Below are positions 10,084 through 20,728 of a stretch of 64,000 nucleotides of DNA, in pieces (positions within the stretch are counted from its first letter, which is position 1; each line of letters begins with the position of its first letter). The notes under the pieces are model-generated. The model made no database searches. It was given only the letters and a program-made list of their open reading frames with translations, and was not told where the DNA came from. A program made the position numbers and the translations under genes. Origin of the DNA: Scatophagus argus (Eukaryota > Chordata > Actinopteri > Scatophagidae); the NCBI RefSeq assembly GCF_020382885.2, contig NC_058496.1, forward strand, positions 17,526,501 through 17,590,500. The letters run 5' to 3'.

Positions 10084-11404
10084 TTGTTATCGAAGTTCGT
10101 TTTCAGCAGCAAGACTCACCAAGTTACTGTTCCTTCCCTTGACTGCTTCAAGTGACCAAGTTTGTGTTTTCCTGCAGAAAACAGAGATCTCACAGTCTGT
10201 AATGGCGTCTCAGTTCTGTTGAACAACGTCAACATTTACTTTCATTTTCTCTTTTCTTTGTCACAGGTTAAATTATGACCAGCATGCTGTCATGTCATGT
10301 TGTCACCAGCAGATGGAGATGTTGGGTTAAAGTTTAATGTTTTCCTCTTCATTCAGAACAATAAAGTTTCATTGAAAAGTTTCATGCTGTTTTCCAGACA
10401 ACAACAAAATAAAAAGAGAATGAAAATGATAATCAAATGTTTCTGTGTAATATAGTGTCATCCACCTGCAGACCCCCACCCCCCTGAAACATGAAAGGTC
10501 CTCTCCAGATGTTTGGTTGTCTCTCCTGAGCTGCCGTGGAAACATGGCAGTGCAACATGGTGGACTCTGTGGAAGAGGACCAGCTGCTATAAAAGGCTTA
10601 TTTTAATATGATGAAAACACAGCAGGTCTGAGTTTCAGGTGATTACACGCTAATGAAAAGAGAAAAAACAACATTACATTTTATTTCTGCCAATTCTGCT
10701 AAATCCATCACACTGGACCTTTAAACACCACAAACAGGAAGAGGTTTGTCTTAGTCCTCCTGTGAGGACTGGACATATTCAACAGGCTGTCAGAAGTTCA
10801 AATCAGAAACTGCGAGGAGGAGGTACTATTGATCATATTAAGCATACAAAGAAGTGACACAATGTGGAAACAAAACAGAGCTGCATACAGCAAAGCCAGT
10901 GGGTTGAGTGTGGTTGCTTCCAATCGTTTTGAGATGCATAAAATCATTTCCGTTCGTGTGCTTCAGGTAGTATTAGCAGTTAATTTCACACAGCACATCA
11001 TCCATACACTAAAAGAATGATGAAGTCACAGCAACTGCAGACCACTTGTGTGATGCTTTCATTTTTGGTCCTGCTTTGCTCCTGATGGTCGTGTTACACG
11101 GCTGGAAAAACCTTTTGGAAATGAAGTGAACATGAAGAGCGCCGCAAGTGGTAAAATAAATAGTTTAATATTTTACACCTTAAGCAGCGACACACATGAG
11201 ATACATCATCCAGAGTGGTCTGCACCTGCTGTGCCTTCATCTTTCTTTCAGTGTATGGATGATGTGCTGTGTATGAACAGAGTTTTGTTCAGGTGACAGA
11301 GGCAGACAGCAGATATATGGTGGCACAGCGGCTTCATGTTTGTCCCCGTGTCCACAAGGGTTTCTCAGCCGGCTACCTCAAGCCTCATTACTCGTGGGCC
11401 ACAG
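10084..11404. other. 5' flank of TRIM B, duplicated non-coding sequence
   Basis: Nearly identical to 2185-3494. No independent gene evidence. Confidence 0.6.
10238..10249 (-). promoter_or_regulatory. ISRE/IRF-like motif upstream of TRIM B
   Basis: Same GAAAATGAAAGT motif on the minus strand, about 155 bases upstream of the start codon, at the position equivalent to the site in copy A. Confidence 0.45.
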
Positions 11405-12939
11405 TACAGATCAGAGAATCTTAAAGACACACATCACATTCCCGACATGTAGATGATGGCACAGTAGACCCTCTGCCCAGTGCAGCCTCAATCTTATAAC
11501 ACTGTTGTATTTTTGTAACATGATACCCTGTGTTAGGAGGGGGTTGATGGGTGGGTGAATGCATTGCAAACTTCCCCTGCATCACGATGACCATCACACT
11601 CGGTACATTGTGGGGCTGTGGCTGTGCATACCCTGCTGGTGACTGTCTGGCTGTATTAGCATCAAATGGGCTTCCTGCCTCAAGTCTTTGGATAACAGCC
11701 AGACAAACACAGCACTCTTAAAGACACATAACGCATCGTAAATGACAGGGAAAAATCAATGCAGAAATACATATCTCACCTTGCATTATTCAAAAGCAGC
11801 ACACTTCAAATCAGTTATAGAAATATGCTTACCATTTTTGCAGTTCTGTCATGCAGCTTGTTTGCAAATGTGTCACATTCAGTTGTTATTGGGAGGTGCT
11901 CAGTTCTTATTAATGTTGTCTCTCCTTGACTGCAAGAGCAGTGAAGTTGAGTTTAAAGTTTTGAGTTACAGATATATTGATTGTAATGCCACTTTAAGTT
12001 TATTAATTTACACTTACTCCCATCGCCATATAATATTTATGAACGAGAATGAGGATGTAGTATCTGCAAATAAAATATGTTCTTTGAGATTTTTTAGCCC
12101 ATTTCAAACTATTATTTATATTGAATTCAATATGACAAATAAATCTAACATCTGAATGTGATTTAAAGTTGGCTTTAATACCAAATTGTTTGATTTCATC
12201 TAGGCTATGTACATATATGCATTTCTGTGGTATAACTTGTTCTCATATCTAGTCGGGTCCGATCAGATTCTAGTCTTAACTCAATTTGGGAATGTGTTTT
12301 AGCTTTGTAGCGCTTTCTCACAGAGTTTTTAAGCATATCATTTATGTCAAAAAAAGTTTCAATCAGCTATCAGTGCCCTAAATCCAAATATGAGTATCAA
12401 ACTTCAATCGTAGCTCACATCTCTACACGTCTATTCATTCTGCTTCTTTCTTGTCTTTTACAAAGTCAGCCTAGGATGTAACCTCTAGTCAAACAACACA
12501 GTTTGTCCTGACACATTTTGAACATGTTAATGTGTGTCCAGGCCCTAAAGTGTTGTGGTTTGCCATAGAATGTGAAACTGGCTGAATGCTGAATGCTGCA
12601 GGGGAGTCAGTAACATGATATGAGAATGAATCAGTGGTTCCCTCTGCAGACATACTGTACATGAGACCAGCTGTTCTCTTCTAACACCTGTCCACCCCAA
12701 TAACCCATTCCCCACAATATCTACTCAACACGACCCTTCTCACACTTCCCTCAGCTGGTGCATTATTGTCCTCAAAATAGTCCTCCAAGTTTAAAAAAAA
12801 TTACTTGACTCCTTTTGGTCCCGGTTGATAAAAATTCTACAAATTTACGTATTAGGGCAAAAAGAGTTGGGGGGCTTACTTTTTCTGCATCTGACACTAA
12901 ACATATCAGTTACATATTCTACAGTACATACCATTATTA
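11405..12939. other. Non-coding, nothing recognised
   Basis: AT-rich unique-looking sequence to the right of the duplication. An open frame of 137 codons at 11742-12155 has no family signature and AT-driven composition, so I do not call it a gene. Confidence 0.5.
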
Positions 12940-13155
12940 TCATTACATGCTATTCAATTCAGTTCAATTAAATTTTATGAACCCCTGAGCAAGCAGACAA
13001 TGGCAAGGAAAAACTCCCTTTTAACAGGAAGAAACCTTGAGCAGGACCCGGCTCGCAGAGGAGAACCATCCTGCTGATAGTCGGCCTGGTAAAGGAGGGG
13101 AAGCAGAGGTAGACAGTACAGAGAGGATGAAAGAGAGAGAGAGAGAGAGAAAACG
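12940..13155 (-). mobile_element. L2-like LINE 3' end fragment
   Basis: On the minus strand it carries the block GGTTTCTTCCTGTTAAAAGG followed by a GGAGTTTTTCCTTGCC-type stretch and an AATTGAACTGAATTGAATAG tail. This block is typical of 3' ends of L2-clade and related teleost LINEs and SINEs. A (GA)n run at about 13133-13151 abuts it. No coding part remains. Confidence 0.75.
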
Positions 13156-14195
13156 TACATGTAATAAACATCATACATTACAAAGGACAAACATGACAGG
13201 TTGTTTTAATTAGAATTCTGAAGACTATGCATTGTGTGTATTTGTTTTTTAGCTGATATGTTGTTAGTTATAATAGAAAACTATACTGTATGTTGTTCAT
13301 TCTGTACATCCTGTGGTAAAATTGATCTTAATCTTTATCTACACTTCCTAAATCAGCATATCTTCATAGGCTGAACAGGTTGATTGCTAGTGATTTCCAA
13401 AATAGCATATATATTTTAAGTACATTATGTCAGTTAAAATAACTCACCACTGACTCTTTGGTTTCACACAAACACAGACACAACTAACAGTATTCTGGAT
13501 GAAAGTCTGATATGAGTCTAACCTAAGATCTAAACTGTGATTCAGCATTTTTTTTGCATCTGTTGGATCACCCAAATCACAAAAAACACATATTTCCAAT
13601 AAAGCCTTGCAAATCTGTTGTATTCCCAGCATTTAAAATGACATTTCAAAAAAAAATTTCAGAATAATATTGATCTAGCTGCTGGAGGCTGAGTGCTAAG
13701 TGCTGCAGTGTTCTGAGAGATGCTGAGTCATGACAAGAGCTTCACCGATACACACTGCATGGTGGTGTACTGTAAGCACACCATGGGAAGTGCTTCATCA
13801 TGAGGTACAGTACTAATAAAAGCACTATCTGCAATGTCGTGGGACTGTCTATAACAAAGACATACTGTAAGACTCACATTACTAAAATATGAACTGAAAG
13901 TATAGCCATATTAGGTACATGCCACATGTGCTTTGTTTCATTTTTTATTTCATCATGTAATCATAAATATTTACATACATTTATACATTGAGATTTAGAT
14001 TATATATGCTATTTACTATTATTAATCTGATATTATTTTAATTACTACTATAAGAATATACTCATACTACACATTATCGTATTTATAGGCATTTAATAAT
14101 AACAATATGCCATACTGCAAAACTATATTCTTGATTGTTGCATTGTTGCTAGAGCCTATTGCATCTCACTAACAGGCCACGCTGACATTTCGAGT
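13156..14195. other. Non-coding, nothing recognised
   Basis: AT-rich sequence with no gene or clear element. Confidence 0.5.
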
Positions 14196-14400
14196 GGGGC
14201 CACATGGTGGTGCAGTGGTTGGCACTGTTGCCTCACAGCAGCAATATTCTAAGGGCCTTTCTGTGTGTAATTTGCATGTTGTCCTTGCATCTGCTTGGGT
14301 TCCCTTCAAGTGCATCAGCGTCCTCCCAAAGTCCAGAGACATGCAGGTTAAGTTAGCTGGTGTCTCTAAATTGCCTGTGGGTGTAATCATTGATTCTTGA
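14196..14400 (+). mobile_element. Teleost interspersed repeat (CACATGGTGGTGCAGTGGTT type)
   Basis: Matches the layout of a very abundant teleost repeat whose consensus runs from a GGTGGTGCAGTGGTTAGCAC start through CTGTTGCCTCACAGC, TTTGCATGTT, CCTCCCA-AGTCCA, ACATGCAGGTTA and CTCTAAATTGCC blocks. All of these are seen here in order with substitutions. Decayed and non-coding. Confidence 0.7.
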
Positions 14401-14496
14401 CCATTTAGGGACAACTAGAACCTATACAACAATCAAGATTATAAGTAACTGTAGACACATGTTCTATTGTACTACACATAAATCATAAACCGTTGA

Positions 14497-15345
<849 letters not shown>

Positions 15346-15885
15346 ATTGAAGTTTGTCTTCCTGGTTTTATGACTTCATTAAGAGTGTTGTAATATAGAG
15401 CTTTAATGTATTGGAAGTGAAATCATGATTTGATTGTTTATTTTTTTCTTGGGTTAAAGCACTACACTGTACATAAAGTGTGGCTGCTTACTGTTTTTTT
15501 TCCTCCCAGGAATTAGGTTATTTGTAAATGAATGTTAAACACATTAACAACTGGACTACACTTGTTTCAATGCTTTATTGTGCTATAAGTCAAACAAAAA
15601 GAAATGCAAATGTTGACAAGGGCCTTAAAATATAAATTAGATGTGTAGTTCATGCAAGTTAACTACACATACTGTCACTCAGACACATGAGACCCATTCG
15701 AATTCACGGTGAGCGTACTGCGTCACCTATTTGTGCGTGTATTACATTACATTACGCATTGCACTTCATTTACCAGACACTTTTATCCAAAGCGATTTAC
15801 AGAATCACACTGCAGTACAGTGTGGTGTTATGTTGCTGTGCGTTAGACGCTTTCCTATCTTTTATGATCTGGCAACATTGATGTA
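15346..15885. other. Non-coding with a short teleost repeat fragment
   Basis: At about 15738-15812 lies the motif series ATTACATTACATTACG, ATTTACCAGACACTTTTATCC and AAAGCGATTTACAG, recognised from a common teleost repeat. Nothing else is seen. Confidence 0.6.
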
Positions 15886-16850
15886 ATGTCACTCACAGAC
15901 ACCTGGTTGCAGCAGGATGAATTTATTACTTTAAATGAATCAACCCCTCTGTGCTACATTACTACCAAGTTCCCCGAAATACTGGTAGAGGAGGAGGAGG
16001 GGCAGCAGTTCAATCAGTCACATCTGCATATTAACCCTAAACCTACTGCTAAATACAACTCTCTCAAATTTTTAATCTTAGCTTCTCACACTCAGTCCGG
16101 AGAGCAGATAAACCACACTTATTGGCTGTGGTGTGCTGTTACCCAGTTCCTTATTCCGAGTTCTTAAATGAATTCGCTGACTTCCTATCATATTTAACAA
16201 CAAACTCAGACAAAGTAATCACAGTGGGGGACTTTAACATTCATGTGGATGTTGAAAATGACTGTCTAGCTGCTACATTAAAATCATGGGTAGACTCCCC
16301 CCAAATCCTGTCTTGTCTGGCCACTCCTTAATAACATTTGAATTTCCTTTGGCAAACTATAACTTCCCTGGAAAAAAATCCTTTCTGACACTGATACAGC
16401 TTTTAGTTAGGACTGGCTCAGGTAACTCTGAACCATCTGTCTTTATCTGTTATACTGTGTAGCCTGGCCTTGTGGTGTCTCACACTCTCTCTGTGTCTTC
16501 ACAGATTTGTCCAAAGCTCCATCCACCAGCACCAACCTCCACCTGCATCACCTCCTTCCCTGTGCTTCTACCCTGCCTGCCGCCCCCACATTCCCCATCT
16601 ATCTGCTTTCCTGCCTGTACAACATCCATTGTACGTCCGCCCGTCCTGGGTGAGGGATCCCTCCTCTGTTGCTCACCCTGAGGTTTCTCCCATTTTTTTC
16701 CTCGTTAAAGGTTTTTCTGGGAGTTTTTCCTTAGTCGACGTGAGGGTACAGGATGTTGCTATGATGTTATGTAAAGCCATTTGAGACAAACTTCTTGTAA
16801 AAATGGGCTATACAAACAAAGTTGTCTTGTCCTGTCTTGTCTTGTCATGT
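15886..16850 (+). mobile_element. L2-like LINE, internally deleted: endonuclease fragment joined to 3' end
   Basis: Two overlapping frames (15886-16167 and 16122-16331) encode decayed pieces of an AP-type endonuclease domain: LTDTWLQQDEF, then VPYSEFLNEFADFLS and VITVGDFNIHVDVENDCLA. The GDFN motif is part of the active site in intact relatives. The reverse transcriptase that should follow is absent. Instead the sequence passes into a LINE 3' region (16640-16850) with GAGGTTTCTCCC, GGTTTTTCTGGGAGTTTTTCC, GGGCTATACAAA and a terminal (TCTTG)n-like run. Dead copy. Confidence 0.8.
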
Positions 16851-17045
16851 GCACAGCTGATGTGGAGCTCAGGGCAAATTACTTTATGATGCCAGTTCAA
16901 AGTTCACGTACAGCTGCATAAACAACATAATTGACTCCATTTTTGCCAATGTGACTGTTGGAATGGCTTAGCTTAAATACTCTTACATCTTGGGTTACCA
17001 TGTCTGTTATTACCAGAACACTAGCTATGATGTGTATGGGTTTTT

Positions 17046-17051
17046 TTTATT
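17046..17051 (-). terminator. Candidate polyadenylation signal of the Bcl-2-family gene
   Basis: AATAAA on the minus strand, about 110 bases past the stop codon at 17160-17162. This is a plausible short 3' UTR. Confidence 0.5.
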
Positions 17052-17159
17052 GAGTAACAAGTTTCTACACAGTTTAAAGCTAGACCTTTAAACATCACTG
17101 ACACTTTAATGTGGCAGCTTGGAGAGTTTCTGGTTGTGGTCACCTGGTGGCAGTGTTGG

Positions 17160-18889
17160 CTAAGCCATTCTTTTCCACAAGAAGTAGGTGAGGATGCTTA
17201 TGGCCAATGCCAACAATGTCCAACAGCACAGTTTCTTCACCTGGCCCTCCAAGCCCTGCTTCTCTCCAAAGCGCGACACAAAACCACTCTGTCAGAAACA
17301 AATAAGCAGATGGAAGTTTCTAATTAAATTCTACATTTCAGTTCAATATACTGTAATAAGTTGATGTTCAAAGGGTACATTATTAAGATCCCAGTTAAAC
17401 AGTTTTTGGGGAGCATCTGACTTCATTAATGCAGTAAAAGAGAATTTACATATCAATTAGGAGAGGAAAACAATATTTGATAGAGCAGAGCAATGCTATG
17501 AGCAGAATTGTTCAAATGCTTTGAGATGGCAGGAATTATGGAATCCGGCACTGTTTTTCTAGCTCCTCTCCTCCAATATTTGCTTGCTTGCTTGCTAAGT
17601 CTTCAGACTGTACTCCACAAAGGATCCAGCCAGATTTTTGAATTCGCAAAAGTCCATAGTAAATCAAAATGTTTGACTTTAGTAAATACTACAAATTCTC
17701 TTTAATCACCAATCATGAGGAAAAAAAATAAGCATTTGAGATCATGGTAGTTGAAGTGTCCAGGTCCCGTAACTAGGACTGAGAAACACTGGGTGAGAGA
17801 CATGTGAAATTTTTAAACAATTGTGGTCTGGGCTGCTCTGCTGATAGACACTTGTATTTGTTTATTGTTAGGCTTTAATGATTATTCCAAAATCAAGGTA
17901 TGCTTTAGTCAAAATCACAAATTCTGGGTAAATGTAATGAAACTGCAGTGTGAAGACTCAGTGTGCACTGATACAAGATGTCTGATGGGCAGTGAAAGTT
18001 TAAAGGGGGTTTATTGGGTCCCATGTTTTGCTGCAACCTGGGCATGTCTTAGGGCTGCATACTTTCAACAGATATTCTGTGTTAAAACTAGGACCATGGA
18101 GTTTGTAAGAAGGAGGGCTTTTACCAGGCCCTAAAGAAGAACAGGTTACGTCATGGGAAGTGTAGGATCCAGTGTCTTTGAAACTTTGACCCACATTTGG
18201 AACTAAAATGTTGTTTGATGTTTATTGTGCAATGCTAAATAACTGCAGTGCCCCTCTAAGAGATCTGGGTTTCCACTGGTGATGGACATGATAGAGCAGT
18301 TGGGTACTTAAAAAATCTCTCTCTCCAGTGGTATAATAGTTTTTGGATATCCTTAAAGTAGGCAGTTCTTATATATGTCTGTAGATATTCACTCATGAAT
18401 ACTTACCCATCCCCCCTTGTTTCTTATCTCTGGGCAGATGACCCTCTCCACGTAGGCCCCCACACACTCCTTCAGCTGTGGCAGAACCACCAACATGCCC
18501 CTCTCATGGCAATGCAGTGCCATCTGGCCAGCCAGTACATACACAGACAGCACTGCACTCCAGGCTAGGTCCCTGCGGCGCCCCCCAGGAACTGGGGGAA
18601 AGAAGTGCTCATCCAGGATGCTTATGAGCATGGGGCAAGCCGTGCTCTCCGTCACATCTTGGAAGACACGAGGCCAGCGTTTGAAGAATATGGGGAAGCG
18701 AGTGAGGAGCTCATCTCCGGCGTGACGCAGGGCTGCAGTGCAGGCTGTAGGGGCAGCACCCATGGAGCCATCTGCCCCCCCTGTGGTTACATATTCTATG
18801 TAGTCATGGGCCATAAGAAAAGCCTCTCTCACTAGTGGGTCAGGACTGTTCAGGCCCAGTCTGACCTCTGGCACCTCAGACTGGCACAT
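17160..18889 (-). CDS. bcl2l16: Bcl-2-family protein, probably Bcl-wav (two exons)
   Basis: Exon 1 is 18889-18407 and ends in TGG before a GTAAGT donor. Exon 2 is 17288-17160, preceded by CTGACAG, in phase 0. Together they give 203 residues. Residues 17-34 resemble a BH4 helix. The BH3 core is LRHAGDEL at 54-61. A BH1-like helix (RRDLAWSAVLSVYVLAGQMA) is at 105-124, BH2 (EIRNKGGW then SGFVSRFG across the splice) is at 154-169, and a hydrophobic anchor (CCWTLLALAISILTYFLW) is at 181-198, followed by KRMA. Bcl-2 proteins control outer-mitochondrial-membrane permeability and ER/mitochondrial calcium. Fish Bcl-wav is reported to act on mitochondrial calcium in gastrulation. The canonical NWGR of BH1 is absent, so the member assignment is tentative. 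The family itself is secure. The start has a good context (GGGACCATGT). Confidence 0.85.
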
Positions 18890-19859
18890 GGTCCCCTCTT
18901 ACTGCCACTTCACTAATCACCAAGCGGTAGTCTCTTGCCAAGCACTAGCCATTCTCTAAGTCGCATGAGCCTGTCATGGTGGTGTGAGGAAGCTGGTACA
19001 GGAAATAGTAGTAGTATGAAAAAAAATCACAGTATAGAAAAGAGAAAAAATAAACATGCATACTACAGGAAATAATGTATTTTCAACTCACCTTCTTCTA
19101 AAAGAGAAACACGAGAAGTACCAAAACACACCATATACCCATAGAAAAGAAAAGGCTAGCGGGTGAAAGAGTGTGTGGAGGAGAGGAGCGTGTTTGTACT
19201 GTACGTTGCATTCACACTGGGTCACCCAGTCCCCTTGCCATCTAAATATAGAGTCCTTGTTGGAAACTGACACTGATCTTCAACCTCACATGCAAAATGC
19301 TGGCCGTCCTGACACAGCCCCATTTGAACACAAGATTTAGAGGGTTAGACAAATAACTAAAAGGACCTGCACACACAGGAGAAACAGGCTAAAGTCAAAG
19401 GCAATGTATAATACTGATAGGTGACAGCTTTCAGTGAGGTATTGTTGAAGAAATTCGCTGAAGTCTAACTCAGAAGTTTGCTATGGTGAAGTGAGTTTAA
19501 TAAAGTATACTTGTATACTGGTGAACTGGCCCACAGTAACTACATTAACATTATGCACATACAAGGAAGGTTTTGTTTATGAATTATAAGAAATTCATAT
19601 GATTATGACTTGATGACTTCTGTTTCATTGAATTCATTCTGTTTGTGTTTTGAGCACTCAGCTGATACCATATTTCTTAACTCTCTGATGTACAGCTGCA
19701 GAAACAGAAAAATAAAAACAAAACTAATCAATCAAACTATAGCAGCAGTACTAATATAAACAAAATGAACATTCTCACCAGAGTCAACAAAATAAGCAAT
19801 AATAGATTTATATAAAATAATGGGTTTATATAATGTATGGCAAGTAGATAAATTGTATG
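18890..19859. other. Upstream of the Bcl-2-family gene; nothing else recognised
   Basis: Should include the promoter of the gene at 17160-18889, but I see no clear TATA box or untranslated exon. Confidence 0.4.
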
Positions 19860-20178
19860 TTTGCGTCACTGGTTCAGGACCTGAATGGCCTGAGGGAAGA
19901 AAATCCTTCTCATCCTCTCTGTTTTTTGCTCACTCTTTCCTTAATGTGGAAGGGAGAAGAGTCTGTAACTGTAACTGAGGTCTTTTATAATCCTCTTATT
20001 CCTTGTCCTGAACCTCCTCATTGAAATGTCCTGTGAGTCAGCCCGATGACATCTGGTGGTGTGTTCATCTGACTGCACCTCCCTGTGCAAGGCCATGCAG
20101 GCCCTCTTTGGTGCTGTTTCTGAACCAGGGGAGAGGGGGCAAAAATAAAGTTAAAAGAGTTAAAAAAAAAAAAAAAAG
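19860..20178. mobile_element. Teleost LINE/SINE-like fragment ending in poly(A)
   Basis: Blocks such as CCTGAATGGCCTGAGGGAAG and TCTCATCCTCTCTGT match a common teleost repeat family known to me. The right end carries AATAAAG and a run of 16 A (about 20162-20177), as expected for a retroposed 3' end. Non-coding. Confidence 0.5.
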
Positions 20179-20264
20179 TCAAGACACTTACCTACTGCTC
20201 CTGATGGGATAACTGAATAGGACAGAGCCATCATTTATGTTTTTAGTAACACCTGCTGTAAGCT

Positions 20265-20728
20265 ACTGTATGTGGGCAAAGTATTGAGATCTGACCACTG
20301 ACCACTGTGCCGCGTTCTAAATACATAGGCATTATGGAGTGGGTGCCCTCTTTGCAGCTATAACAACTTCCACTCTTCTGGGAAGGTCTTCCACAAGATT
20401 TTGGAGTATTTGTCGGGAAATTTTTGCTCATTCATACATTAGAGTATTTGTGAGTGTCAGACACTGATGTTGGACCAAATGGTCTGGCTCACAATCTCCG
20501 TTCCAGTTCATTCCAAAGGTGTTTGATGGGGTTGAGGTCAGGGCTCTGTGTGGGCCAGTCAAGTTCTTCCACACCAAACTCATGTCTTCATGGAACTTTG
20601 CTTTGTGCACTCGTGCACAGTATGGTACGCTTAAGCATTAAGATTTCTCTTCACTAGAAGTAAGGGGCCCAGCCCACCCTCTGAACTACAGCCACTGTCC
20701 AAATACTTTTGTCTATATAGTGTATTTC
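20265..20728 (-). mobile_element. Tc1/mariner-like DNA transposon remnant
   Basis: The right end reads CCAAATACTTTTGTCTATAT followed by AGTGTA. The left end (about 20268-20300) is a decayed inverted version with GCAAAGTATTG. The minus strand between them encodes transposon-type remnants such as TPSNTFGMNWNGDCEP, in several frames. Much shorter than an autonomous element. Confidence 0.65.

Larger units (their letters stand above)
7731..11404. repeat. Tandem segmental duplication, copy B
   Basis: Collinear with 1-3494. It is about 180 bases longer owing to small insertions, for example near 8240-8280, 8360-8420 and 8560-8640. It contains the second TRIM gene. Homology stops abruptly after the shared CTCGTGGGCCAC motif. 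Since copy A is cut by the window start, the left boundary of homology cannot be placed. Confidence 0.93.

Noticed and set aside
11742-12155. 137-codon open frame on the plus strand
   Set aside because: AT-rich composition, no domain-like pattern, no splice or promoter context.
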